A model generated the notes under the pieces. It was given only the letters and a program-made list of their open reading frames with translations, was not told where the DNA came from and searched no databases. The position numbers and the translations under genes are program-made. A stretch of DNA of 64,000 nt from Phlebotomus papatasi (taxonomy: Eukaryota; Arthropoda; Insecta; Diptera; Psychodidae). Position 1 is the stretch's first letter; each line of letters opens with the position of its first letter. Shown here piece after piece: positions 46,467 to 58,047 of this stretch. The stretch lies in NCBI RefSeq assembly GCF_024763615.1, contig NC_077223.1, forward strand, positions 4,650,001 through 4,714,000, given 5' to 3'.

Positions 46467-46469
46467 TAA

Positions 46470-47507
46470 CGGTGTTATCACACTAGAAAACTTCACATTG
46501 AAAAGTTGCTCATTAAAACTACTAGAACCACTCGAAATCGCTGATTTAGTCAGGACACATTGCTAGAATTGCTCAATGTCACGATGGCACACGGGTTGTC
46601 AGATGAGTGTTTTTGTTTTTGAAGCATTTCAGTCGTTTGAGTGAAAATGTGTGATTTTAGTGACGAAGAGGAATTTATCCTCCTGTAAACTGCTTTTGTG
46701 TCGTGCAAAAGGACCCGCCAAGCGAAAAGAAGGAGGGTGTGGGCGAAAGAATGGCTTTTAACGCGACCTTCACATGGTTTCGTTGAAAATCTTTATGACA
46801 ACATCGCAAGTGGAGATTTTTTTGGAGACAATGATTTTCTCCGGATGACTTCGGAGGAATTTGAAGAGCATCTTCAAATCGTAGGGCCTTATCTACAAAA
46901 AAGGTGATTTGTGACTCAATTTGTCGCAAACGGATTGAAAACCATCAGATCGGCTGCCTCTATTTTTGTATTCTCGACATATTTTGTAGTCCCAAATGAC
47001 GGATTCTTGATGTATAGCTTCAATCAATTCCGCCACCATCTCATTTGACCACGAAATCCTAGAAGTTTATGAACGAATATAAAATGTAGATCGAACACAT
47101 TTTTGTTTAGCTTTTTCTTACTTATCCTCTCCACCGATCTTTTTCAATGCCTTTTGCCCTTTCTCCATCTCGTTTACGATAAATTGGCACTACTTCAATT
47201 TCATCACTAATAAACTGGTGGGAGAGTTGTGGTGCAGAAACTACCCGAATGACTGCAATAAAGTAGTACCAGATGCAAATGTAATGAGCAAATTTTGCTC
47301 ATTATTTGCTCATTAGTTATCAATCGTATTTATGCTATTTTAATCTATTTAAACCAATTTTTGTGACTCGAGTCTACTTTTTTATCACTAAATGAATCGA
47401 TTTCTAAAAGTTCTTGAAGAAAATTGCACAATAGGGCATATATCAGCAACAATTGATGTGAATCACATGAAAATTTTCATGTGAAATTCTCTAGTGTGAT
47501 ACCACGG
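46470..47507 (+). mobile_element. PIF/Harbinger deletion derivative, copy 2 (inverted)
   Basis: It begins CGGTGTTATCACACTAG and ends CTAGTGTGATACCACGG, with TAA before (46467-46469, shared with copy 1) and after (47508-47510). Content is that of copy 1 in the opposite orientation, with the same internal loss of the catalytic region and a further loss of about 70 bp after LLQIVGPYLQK-equivalent codons. Confidence 0.9.
46647..46980 (+). pseudogene. Harbinger nuclease N-terminal remnant, copy 2
   Basis: ATG at 46647 gives MCDFSDEEEFILL then a stop where copy 1 has tyrosine. After it come SCKRTRQAKRRRVWAKEWLL, a frame change, FVENLYDNIASGDFFGDNDF and RMTSEEFEEHLQIVGPYLQK, then a stop. The arginine-rich segment lacks the stop that interrupts copy 1. 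Non-functional. Confidence 0.85.
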
Positions 47508-47689
47508 TAAGAGCGTGAATTAAATATTGTTTTATAAATGCTAAAAAATGTTCTTTTTTAGTTTTCGTGATCCACGTAACCCCTTAATAAATCGAATTTA
47601 AAATTTCAAATATATGGGGGACAAATTACATGAGTTCTTATGTGATTACCGATGGAATATTTGTATTGTGAAGAAACCGGTGAGCGTCG

Positions 47690-47768
47690 GGGATATAGGG
47701 CAGCTCAGAAAAACAACGATTCTTCCCAAAGCTTTCGGCTCAGTCTCCAAGCCTTCCTCAGTGGCTGG
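47690..47768 (-). repeat. Retroelement-like end with CTGAGGA..GAAA core, copy 2
   Basis: On the minus strand: CCACTGAGGAAGGCTTGGAG, ACTGAGCCGAAAGCTTTGGG, then AGCTGCCCTATATCCCCGAC. GGCT and AGCC around UUGGAGACUG can pair as a stem between CTGAGGA and GAAA. It aligns with 20984-21067. Confidence 0.55.
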
Positions 47769-50173
47769 GCGGGAAAGGCTACTCCCTGATCCTACATTAT
47801 CAGTGTATGATAGTTTGGGCTCATCTTTTACCGCCAAATTTTTCCAGTATTTTCGAGGATCAGCCTGTGTCTATTTTCAGCATAAGATCCAGAACACCGA
47901 GCTTAATGATCCTGTTTCCGTGTTATGACCAAGACTGTCCCCTTTACCACATGAACATGTTATCGGTCTCACTCTTCAACAATTTAAGTACAAAAACATA
48001 AAATAGGACAACAATGAAATATTTCAGTAGAATAAACCCTTAAGCAGTGCAATGTATGTATCGCAATTGCATCATTTTACGCCAGTTATACTTATTACAT
48101 TTCTATCAGATATTCAGGTCGTTTTAGATTTTTTATTAATATAGTGACACTATTGTCCACTTTTGCATTTGATGACGAATTCCTCCTCACCTTTGGGATA
48201 TTTAACTTTTCCCACCGTCCCATTGTCCTCGATCGTTTGCGGCACAGATTTCAATTAACTTTTCTCTACATAGCACCAGGGTTGTTTATTATTGATATCG
48301 ATGGATTTTGCAAAGTGCCTTTCAATCTCGCTCAAAGAAGCTTTTTAATCTTTTCTGTGAGGGTGAAATAGGGACAAGGGTTGGGGTATCACTTACCGGA
48401 TACGACGTCCGATGTTTCGTCCTCCTCCCTGAAAGTGTCGGACATTTTCTTCAAATTGTAGCTATTTCGCTATGTAATTTTAATAAACACTCAGGTGTAT
48501 TCTACACCGAAAAATCCATCAACACTTTCATATACTATATGATTTTTTTCTGATACGTCCCAGTGACGACACTCACAAAAATTGTTTTCCATTCATTATA
48601 GCCTCAAATCCATTTTCACTGACAATCAACACAGGATTATTTATTTAAAACACTTTTCACTTCCATGTTTCTAAAATAGAAAATGTCCATCATATGGAAA
48701 TGTAGTTTTTTTTTCTGATAAATTGCAATTCCATTTAGAAAAAAATGGGAGAGTTGGAAGAGTTTTTAAGGGTGAAAAGGAGCAATATTCAATATCTCTA
48801 TCAATATGGGTTATGATGAGATATAGAGATCCACTTTCAGTGCTGAAGAAAAAAAAAGAGTGCTGACTTCTGGCAAAAATAGAATTATTTATTGCGTTGA
48901 CGCTGCCATCGTTATTAGTGCTAAAGTCTCTAAACCGATATGAATTGTAAAAGCAACGTTATGAAAATTTATTAATACTCTCTGTATCTCATCTTTAGCT
49001 ACTCAGAGTTTGTGCTCCCAATGATTTTGCATTATTTTCGTTTAACGGGCGTGTATTATTGGCCTATGCCACGCGAGGAAGGATGTAGAACATGTTAAAG
49101 ATGAAAGGGATTTGTTTCTATTTATTAGTCAAAAGAAAATTGAAAATCTGCGTCTGGGTATTCAATGTTACATTTTTGAATCATCGGCTTTGCAGGTATA
49201 ATGATTATAATACGATTAAAAATGGAAAGGGAAAAACTTACTCTTGAACATTTTCTTCAGTATATGACTGTTATCATGTACTTCTGCATAGTCAACTTTT
49301 TTTGTGTTGGTTCCTGTCATGACTGTTTGGTGGCTTTGATGATGACACAGGAAAATAGTCGTGACAGCAACCATCAGAAAGAAAAATCAATTATGCAGAA
49401 ATGCATAAGAACAGTCGCGTACTGAAAAATGGTTAAGGTAAAGATTTCTCCGCTTCATTTTTCATGCAGGTACTCCTAAAGAAAGAAGCACATTTACCTC
49501 TAAAGTTAGAAAAATAGTTAGTCGAGACACACACCAGAAACAAGAAACAATGATTTGTGTTTTTTTTCATGTCCCAGTACAACTGTACATATATTTTAGG
49601 GCTGTACAAATTTAATTAAATATAAATATAATTTTAAAAATCAATAAAAAAATAATAAAAAATAAAATAAAATAAAATAATTAAAATTAATAAATCTAAT
49701 TTAATTAAATATAAATTAAATTAAAATTCGATTTTCTTTGTCATCAATAACAATCATTAAGTATAGATGACTAATCTTTTGTTGTGTTAATCAGGGGCCT
49801 ATCGATATTTCATTTTTCCTTACGTTTTTGCATAGAGGAACTGAAGATTATTGGCAAGTTTTTTTCTAAAGAGAATTGACTTATCTGTCTGACATATTTC
49901 GAAATCATTTATTAAAAGCTATCTAAAAATACATATTTCATAATGTTCGCCGAAATAATACAAGAACTACGAGAAAATTTGTTTAATTCGCAGTGCAATT
50001 TCTGTAAAATTTTTACAAGGAAAATCGAAAAATAGCTTCACTTTTTATTAGGCTTGATGGGCTCCTGTGTTAATCTTAGCTTTTCACTTTTATTTCATTT
50101 AATTTTACGAAAGGAGAAATAGCTTGAAAATCGCGATTGCTTTCATTAATTGCGATAAATTGTTATAGATTTT
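47769..50173. other. Unassigned DNA
   Basis: No gene confidently supported. A minus-strand ATG near 48441 starts 16 codons (MSDTFREEDETSDVVS) that run into GTAAGT, a good donor, but I find no partner exon. 49620-49735 is AATAAAAT-type low-complexity DNA. Confidence 0.35.
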
Positions 50174-50314
50174 AAAGGCCTTTACACATTGGGAACAGTT
50201 TTTGTCAAAAATTGCATTTTTTGACAGAATTTTGACGTTTTCACCTATAGCAGTGCTTATGATTTCCTTCAAAAATACAATTTTTCACAAATTTCCAATG
50301 CGTAGAGACCTTAA
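50174..50314 (+). repeat. MITE family B copy 3
   Basis: AAAGGCCTTTACACATTGGG to CCAATGCGTAGAGACCTT, with TTTTTGTCAAAAATTGCA and the GTTTTC..CTATAGCAGTGC centre as in the copies at 4771 and 61918. Confidence 0.8.
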
Positions 50315-50958
50315 GAGATTTTTTTATTGTTGTTTTCACTGCGTCCAAAGCACTCACAAATCCATATGTTTGATCCTTAATCGAATATTATTCCGCTCTA
50401 CATTTAAATTTAAAATGCATTTATGCATATATGCCAACTTGGTACTCTAAAAAATTATTTATTCTTTGATTTTTTGTTTGTTTTAGTTTTATTCAGTAGA
50501 AATGAATAATACTAATGAATAAAAATATTTTTCAATTCTGAAATATAATATTAGGTGATGTAAAATGGTCTGAGCGCTAAAGTTCCTTTGATACCCATCT
50601 CCGTCTACACTCAAAAAAATTTGTGAGAGAATTCGCTTACATTTGGGATGCGCCAAAAGGACTTCCACTTGGTGTGGTAAATTTGTATACAAATCGTAAG
50701 CGTTTTTAGCAACATTCTGTAGATTCATTTGGCATCGTTTTGTTAATAAATTTGCTATCAAAATGCACACAAAAATATGAATTTATGGCTTACAATATGT
50801 TAGTGATTTTGTACTCAAAGTGTACACAAATTTAGCATTACTTTGAACCAATATTTATATACACTTAGGAAATAAAATTCAATTTTTCATTATAATCGTT
50901 TTATTCACTAAATTAAATTTAAATTTACAATTACCTTAGTAACAATAAATATTTGAAC

Positions 50959-51030
50959 CTAAATAACAACAAAAAGTTCCATGGTTGCCTTTGCGTAGGC
51001 AATTTTGTCATCTTTGTTGGGTTGAGGCCG
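50959..51030 (-). CDS. Candidate last exon of the unknown element gene
   Basis: On the minus strand the acceptor TTCTTCTTTAG precedes 24 codons, RPQPNKDDKIAYAKATMELF then VVI and TAG. The phase is 0, matching the donor phase at 52347. An AATAAA lies about 55 nt past the stop. Another acceptor-like site near 51178 (TTTTTAG then GAACAAATTTATTTTT) could mark an extra small exon. Function unknown. Confidence 0.35.
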   Translation of the reverse strand, partial: RPQPNKDDKIAYAKATMELFVVI

Positions 51031-51654
51031 CTAAAGAAGAAGATGGTTAGCAATTATTTAAATTGCCATCTTTCTTTCTCGTGAACTTGTTTTTCTCAAA
51101 AGCTCAGCACCGTTGATTAGAACAATTCTTTGAACTCCAAAGTACTTGTAAAGCTCCAAAAAAATAAATTTGTTCCTAAAAAGTAAAAAAATAAGAATTA
51201 CTAATGTTAAAGAATAAAGAAGAGGTCAATTTTGGTAAAGTACAATTAAATCTAACAAGTATTATCTGACTTGTAAAAGGAGATTTTTTTAAATTCCGTA
51301 ACTGGTTCTTTCGATTTTTTGTCTAAGTCATTTAAAAAGACTGAATTAGTTCAGCAATAACATCAACTTAGTTAATATTAAATTCACAAACTTTGAGAGC
51401 AATAATATTATTTTAAGCATACGCAAAAGAACAAACAGGATCTCATTTTTACTCTGCATCATTTTGGAGGCCAATTGTTTTAATTAGTCTGTAATAAATT
51501 GGGCAATTGTTTAGCAAAAAAATGGTCAGCAAAAAAACAATTTTTAAATTTCAAATTATACAATTTTAGTTCATGTGATAAGTAAAATATTGGCCTCAAT
51601 TATAAGACAAAAAAACAAAATACTTAGTTTCAGGATTTTGGTATTCCAAAATCA

Positions 51655-51930
51655 AAAACTTATGGCTTGGGCACACCTTTTAAATCAGGGAAATTTCAAG
51701 AAGTCGAAATTCGAATCTCTTTCTTTCTTACACACTTTGCAAAAGTCTATCTCATTCTTATGTACTCTTCTTCTTCTTTTAAACATCACAACAAATTGAA
51801 TTTAGCTTAATCGAATTTGGAGTGCGAAAAAAATGAAATAGATATATGGAAAACGCGTGAAAAAGACATGTGAATTTTGATTTCGTGAAATCTTTCTGAT
51901 CTGAAAGGTGTGCCTTGGCCATTAGGAGCA
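51655..51930. repeat. Degenerate inverted repeat inside the unknown element
   Basis: GGCTTGGGCACACCTTTTAA, then ATCAGGGAAATTTCAAGAAG, at the left mirrors the inverse of CTGAAAGGTGTGCCTTGGCC region at about 51895-51920. It would lie in an intron of the candidate gene. Confidence 0.5.
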
Positions 51931-52346
51931 ATATGTCAAATCTATCAAATTTTAATGAAATGTCAAGATATAAACCATATGTCAAACTTCCTGTCTCCCT
52001 AAAATAATTCCAAACTTCTCAGAAATGTTTAGAATTATCAAGGTACTAACAGTTTTTTTTTTTTAAATTAAAATCTTGAACTTGGAAATATTTGACAGTG
52101 TGAAATTTTGAACTTGATCTTGGTCCCAAAATGAAAACCATTGTTGCGGAAATTGATAATAAAAAAGATGTCTTTGAATAAAAGAGATGACTTTGTAATT
52201 TTGATCGGACTTTGTAATTTTTGATCAATTTTAGGTTTATCACTGAGCAAAATGTAATATTTTACCGATGAAAACTGTTTTTGACTTAAAGTTAAATATA
52301 TTTTTGCAAAGATTTGGATATTTAACTGATCAAAAAATTTTAATAC

Positions 52347-52542
52347 CTTCGCAATAAGAGTAGGCATCACATTTGGATTTTCCACGAGAATGTTTTCACT
52401 GGCAGCGGTTCCAGATGCATCTTCCTCGTGACGTTTGATATAATACGGAGTTTTGACTTCTTGAAATGCTGCCGGCAAGATTCTAACTCCGTCTGAATCT
52501 AAAATTTTTCGAATCCATCCTCTTCGGTTAGTTGACTGCGTA
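52347..52542 (-). CDS. Candidate internal exon, unknown protein
   Basis: On the minus strand it lies between the acceptor ATAATTTGTAG and the donor GTATTAAA, 196 nt, open throughout with no stop. One carried-over base precedes 65 codons: TQSTNRRGWIRKILDSDGVR, ILPAAFQEVKTPYYIKRHEE, DASGTAASENILVENPNVMP, TLIAK. Codon-like composition stands out from the AT-rich surroundings and both splice sites are well placed, so I think it is real. It shows no domain I know; the charged, small-residue-rich stretch could be a linker in a transposase or regulatory protein. It sits inside the 50608-53702 element. Confidence 0.45.
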
Positions 52543-52633
52543 CTACAAATTATAAGAACAATAAATAAATAAAATCAAGAATAAAAAAAGCGAAAGTAAA
52601 TTTAAACTTGATAATACAGAACTTAAAGAATTT

Positions 52634-53034
52634 AGGTGAGATTCTTAAAATTTTCTGTCCCCCGATCAGCACCAATTTTTGCTAAAATGTGTTTCACTAC
52701 TACGAATATATGGGTGGCCAAAAGTAAATTATAAAATAAGAAAGATATTAACTTGCAGTTTTCGTCAAAAGTTATACATCGGTTGAAAATTGCAATTTAT
52801 TGTATCAAATCAATCAATCTATTCAGCAAAATTATAGAGGGCATTCTGATATACATATCAGTAAAATGATCACATATCATTTTACTGCCAGTGCATTCAA
52901 ATCCTTGATATTTTGGATTCGATACAAAATTTTAACTATTTTTCTTAAAATTACTGCATTACGTCCTTCCAACTTTATCTTTATATATAGTATTTAGTCA
53001 CATTCCAAGTTGACTCACGTTAAGAATCTCACCT
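52634..53034. repeat. MITE inserted in an intron of the unknown element
   Basis: AGGTGAGATTCTTAA at the left pairs with TTAAGAATCTCACCT at the right. AAATGATCACATATCATTT near 52862 is a further palindrome. The left part resembles 15537-15625. Confidence 0.7.
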
Positions 53035-53439
53035 GCAATAAGCTAATCTAGGTTTATCACTATTTTTTTTTTCAGAGAAATAACTGCTTTGGAAAACAAA
53101 AATATTAATAACGGAGAAGATAGTAATAACTTTTTTTTTATTTCTATCAAATTTAAGATGCCATTGTCTATAAAATACTCTTCCTCAATCCAATTTTGTT
53201 GTGAAAATTTCATTGAAAGTTTAGGAACTTCTAACGTGAAACATCATGCACCAAAAAGAGCTTTTTCACTTATCTAAGTTGAATATTTTGCTTTTAAATT
53301 ACTCACCACTATTTTCCAAGTCCTCGTAGCTTAATATGCCACTAAATTTTACATTTATAAAACACTTTTCACTGAGAAATTGCACTTGAATTACTTTTAC
53401 TGCGCCATTTGCTTTTGCACTGGGGCACAGCCTTCTAGA

Positions 53440-53600
53440 ATATTCCAGCAATGTGAGAAAAATTCTCTCGCACGCGAGAGCCCGAACTGTTTCTCTCTCT
53501 CACTTCACTCCTTTCCTGCTGTTTCTCGCGCAGCTTATCTTTCAGCTCTCACTGAATTTCTCTCACTCTCCCGTTTAGCAGCAAAAAAGTAGCGATTTAG
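53440..53600 (-). promoter_or_regulatory. GAGA/CTCTC-rich candidate promoter of the unknown element
   Basis: A GC-richer patch with many CTCTC/GAGAG words and GCGCGAG blocks sits just inside the element's right end. On the minus strand it is followed near 53310 by a strong donor GTGAGTAA, as for a first non-coding exon. GAGAG words are typical of insect promoters; the assignment is inference. Confidence 0.35.
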
Positions 53601-54537
53601 CTTACAAGATTTTCAGGCATTACCAAACGTGAGAATTTTTGTTACACCAAGTGGAAGCTTAAAAGCTAACACGTTCCTGGGCGTCACACTTTTTTTGCAG
53701 TGTATGTTATTAATATGAAATCAATTTGAAGTTGATGAGTCAATGAACTCCCTTGTAATAAACGTATGACAATGAAGAAGGTCTATGAAGGCTATCTATG
53801 GAAAAAATTTTAATTTTATCTTGGAAGATATTGAATTTTGAAATTTTCGATTTGTGACTTTTTGCCCCTAGTCTCCCCTATATTATTATTTATTATTATT
53901 TATATTATTTTGTTTCTGAATGAAACAGTGAATAATTCTATGGATTTAGAAGAAGTAAAAAAGAATTTCATCAGTCCAAAAACAAGCGTTTAAGTAGCAC
54001 TATTCGGAAAATGATCCAGTTACCCCACTTTACTATATTTGAATGAATTCAAATAATTCTAACTATATTAATTTTAAAATAAAGCTTAAAAGGCTCAGAA
54101 CTTTTAACTTCACCACTATTCATTTTGTAAAATGTAAATTTGAACAACATAAAACTGCCCCATCTTCTCTTATTCGATTTCCATAACTTTGGTATGTAGT
54201 TTTCAGTATTTTATTAGAGATTTTTCGATGATAGAAACATTTGGTGGACAAATTGAATTCCGCCATTGCAAAATAAATGAATGTAATAAATTTCTTTCAA
54301 AAGACTATCATTCTATTTCGATATTTTATTTGTTATTGTTAGATGAACTAAAGACATTGTACAATTTTTCTTGGATTATTTTTTTTTTTAGAGTAATTAA
54401 GACAAGCATGGAAGGGGTATATTTAAAAATTTGCATATGGAAATAGCAATAAATATTAATTTATTTTTCTTCTGTTTTGACAGCATGACTTATCTATAAA
54501 TATTTCGATTTATTCTAGTCTGAGAATTTTCCAACTA

Positions 54538-55408
54538 GGGTAAGGGCTCATAATTTTGGACAGTCTGCTTATAAGCATCGATGTTCCAAGTTTGAAGTGC
54601 GATATTTTCAATACTAATTTACTTTTTTTATTACTCTCTTTTCAAAGGGGTTGTTTAGAAACTTAGCAAGCTATTTATCGTCTTATTTTTACTAAAATTA
54701 GTTTTAATACGTCTAAAAATGAATTGATATATAGAGGTGAATTTGGCTCTTATTTTGGACAACTTGTTTATTAATTTGGCCAACTTGGCTGTAAATTTGG
54801 ACAGCTAATCCGCCTCAACAGGATGTCCATTGTTCTTCATTTCATGAACCAATCATACCAAGTCCTCTTCCTGTTCATGTAAGGGAAACGTAGAATGTCA
54901 CAGAAGCCCGGAAACTTTCCATATCATTCATTAAAGTGAGTTGACTTCGGTACTCCAAGTACGTGCGGATTCGCTCATTCTCTGGCCTTTCCGGGAGCTT
55001 TTCAAGAGCTTTTCATCTCTTTCGTAGAGATGATGCTCCTTTGTTTCTCCAGGCATTTGTTCAACCTAGTCATCACAAAAGATGAAACTTCGCGAGAATT
55101 CGTGAAGTACTTGTTAGTACTTTACCACAGCTAAATAAGACTGATGTAAACAAGAAGTTCTGTCATATTTCTCGTAAGCAATTGCTCACACTGAATTTTC
55201 AACAAAGCAATTTCAACTCAAATCATATTCAAAATTTAACGTATTTAGTGTCAAAATCTTCCAAAAAGAACAAATATTTAGATAGAATTCATTATTCATA
55301 AAATATTGGAATAAAAATCCATCATTTTAATCAATTTATTTTTAGTGTCCAATGTTATCCTCAAAGTGTCCAAAATAAGAAACTGTCCAAAATTATGAGC
55401 CTTTCCCC
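54538..55408 (-). repeat. Pogo-like element family P copy 3 (reverse)
   Basis: GGGTAAGGGCTCATAATTTT to AAAATTATGAGCCTTTCCCC, TA-flanked, 871 bp. The minus strand carries the same remnant (MPGETKEHHLYERD, RMSESARTW) with its own indels. Confidence 0.85.
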
Positions 55409-56443
55409 TAAATATAGAAGAACCAAGAGAACATTCATTAATATTAGGTTAAGAAGAATTGTCATTCGTTTTGTTTGTTAAACAACTGAGATTAAAGTAA
55501 ACAATTTAAGTAACTGCAGTTACCCAACTTGGATTCTAAACAACAAATATTTCTCTCTGCAAAATACAATAAATGACTTTAAGCAAATATCAAGATAAGA
55601 CAGAAAGAGTTTAAGAGTTTAAGAAAAAGAGACGAAATTCTCTCACTTGCAACGTTTATCTATTTGGGGTATATTTCCGTGAAAATTATGTGCAATAAAG
55701 TGACAAGAGGTGGTTGGAAGTGGTCCAATGAATTGTTAATAAGCCATCATTGGTGCGAAAGTGATGATTTGGGTCGTGTTGAGTGCTTTTGTGTTCCACC
55801 CCCGCGATCATGTATTGTAGTGCAAGTTCAAGTGGGAATTAGCATCTCTGTGAAAGGCCGATAAGAGACAATTTCTATTTACTCAGGGCATGTTGATGTG
55901 ACTTTTTGCAGAGTTTCGATGCTCTGGGAGTATCTTAAAGTGGAAAGCATCAGAGCCTTGGCGTGTAATTAAATTTCCCGGATATGGATTGTTTCTCTGG
56001 GAAACTTTAGGAAAATCCTCACTTTAAAAAAAATCGATTGACTTCAACATCTCATTATAATAATAAAACGTCTTCGTGGTTGGACAGAATAAAACTTTTT
56101 TCTAATTGTGGTCTAAATTAATTCATAAAGTGAAATGGCATAAAAAATGCGAATAGAGATGTTTTTCCTTCGCTCTGGAAATCACACTCTTAATCTCTTA
56201 GCTGATCCATAGAGCGTTAAATTTTAAACTTGTTCATCTCTAAAATTCTCTCTACTTTCATTCAAAACTCTCGGTGGAATTTATCATATACACTGAGAAA
56301 AATGCGACAGGTACCGGTTTATAGGAAACAAGTGTTGTCACAACACCAAACTTTACACTTAAAGGGGTTTCCCTAGACACAAAGTCAAAAGAAATCTATA
56401 TTTCTTAATGATCAAATAAATGGATAAACTATCTAATAATATA
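55409..56443. other. Unassigned DNA
   Basis: No gene, RNA or repeat family recognised. A 66-codon frame at 55664-55864 has no motif. Confidence 0.4.
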
Positions 56444-57427
56444 GGGGAGACTGGGGCAAAAAGCCACAAATCGAAAATTTCAAAATTCAATATCTTCCAA
56501 GATAAAATTAATTTTTTTTCCACAGATAGCCTTCATAGACCTTCTTCATTGTCATACGTTTATTACAAGGGAGGTCATTGAGTCATCAACTTCAGATTGA
56601 CATATTAAGAACATAGACGGGGATGGGTATCAAAGGAACGTGTCATACTCAAAAATGCTATTTTTTCTTTTAAAATAAAGCACTTTTAATTATTTCATAA
56701 AGGGCATAAGATAAAGCTGATTTCAGAACTAGCAATAGCAACAGTGGAACAGTGAACTAATATGAATATAACGTAATATGAAGCCAATCTGAGTTTGATG
56801 ACTTGATGACCTCCCTTGTTAGAATTTGAACAAAAAATTAAGAAAATGAAAAATATTGAATTTTTAGCTTTGTTTTTGAAATATTTTCTTTACAGCTGAT
56901 ATCAATTTTTAACCATTTATTTCCCAAAAGTGATGCACTGGCGAATATTTTCCAAATGATTTCGATTCCTCGCATACAAAGTCACTAGCTGTTTTAACAT
57001 TTCCGAAAGATTCTTTTCTCCAAAAATTACCACTTGGGGTAAAAAGTAACAAAAGGTATGGGGCAAAAAGTAACAAAAATCGAAGAAATTTCTGACGTCT
57101 CACGGCGAAAAGAAACGTCATTGCTAGGTCTCACCGCACGTTGTTGTAGACAGTGAAAGTGATGAAGATCCGAATAAATAAAATAATACACACAGCCCTA
57201 TTAAGGACCCCAGAATTTGCCCCAAAATTTTTAAGAATGGTCACAAATTACCTTTTTGAAAACGGATCGATAAATGTATTTTCTTACGAAATAGAGGTAA
57301 ATGACTTTCAGAAAGTTGTAGAGCGGTAAGTTTCATATAAAAATGCGCCAATTAGAAATTTCCGGGGTGTTCTGGTAGCTTGTAAAAATGAAATATCCGT
57401 TTTGTAACTTTTTGCCCCAGTCTCCCT
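56444..57427. repeat. TA-flanked element family E copy 3 (984 bp)
   Basis: GGGGAGACTGGGGCAAAAAG to TTTTTGCCCCAGTCTCCC. It is the fullest copy and serves as the empty-site reference for the insertion at 50608-53702. A 70-codon frame at 56909-57121 on the minus strand has no transposase motif. Confidence 0.88.
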
Positions 57428-58047
57428 TATCATAAAAATATCAGAAGCCAACATTTCGAATTTTGAAGATACAGAAACGCAAGCAAAGAAGCACTGAATA
57501 GATTTGCAAGCATTTGGGCATACTTCTAATCAGGGGTATGACATTTCCTATGTTTCCCATATGTTTCTAGCGAGTCGAAAAAACTTTTGAGTTTATTAGT
57601 TGTTTTTTGTCATTATAGAATGAATTAGCAATAATACTAATACAAAATAAAAAGTAAATTTAATAACGAAGAGGCAACCGATAATCCTAAATTGGCAACC
57701 TACGTAGTTTTGAAAATATCTCGTGAAATGTGTACGAAAACAGGGAAAAAATTACACTAAAACCGGTCGCATTTTACAGAGCTAATGTCACCCCCCTGCT
57801 TCTAATGGTGCTATTCTAATGAAAATGAAAATGGGGTAATGACCAGCGCATAATAACTTTTGTTTGTAAATGTTTTCAAAATTTCCTGTGAGAGTAAGCG
57901 AGATAACTAGATCTCTATCTCACTCACTCTCATTGAAATGTCAAAAACATTTTTACAAAACAGAAGTTATTGTGCGCTGGGCATAATCTTTTTTTTTGCG
58001 CTTTAGTGAATATTTATTAATTTACTGAATGAGTATGTATAAACATA
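57428..58047. other. Unassigned DNA
   Basis: No gene recognised. TTTTGTTTGTAAATGTTTTC near 57857 and the inverse-like ACATTTTTACAAAACAGAAG near 57945 suggest one more small inverted repeat (about 57835-57985). Confidence 0.35.

Larger units (their letters stand above)
45144..47583. repeat. TTAA-flanked host element containing two Harbinger copies
   Basis: GGGGTTACGTG at the left pairs with CACGTAACCCC at the right, and TTAA flanks both sides (45140-45143, 47584-47587). Without the two inserts its own DNA is only about 270 bp, a MITE with piggyBac-type target. Confidence 0.75.
50608..53702 (-). mobile_element. 3.1 kb TA-flanked DNA element with a probable spliced gene, family unknown
   Basis: The ends are CACTCAAAAAAATTTGTGA and, inverted, CACTGCAAAAAAAGTGTGA, and both ends share TTCCACTTGGTGT about 50-60 bp in. 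TA flanks each side (50606-50607 and 53703-53704), while the uninterrupted homologue at about 56612 has a single TA, so insertion with TA duplication is seen directly. On the minus strand it has a CTCTC-rich start region, at least one good internal exon (52347-52542), a candidate last exon (50959-51030) and an AATAAA at 50900-50905. No DDE or other transposase motif was recognised. The TA target and CACT-plus-A-run ends resemble MITE family C. Confidence 0.75.
50580..53878 (-). repeat. Family E copy 4 (half), split by a 3.1 kb insertion
   Basis: 50580-50607 and 53703-53878 together match the reverse complement of 56444-56640, ending in GCCCCTAGTCTCCCC and TA. The match is colinear across the insertion, giving a ready-made empty site. 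Confidence 0.8.
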
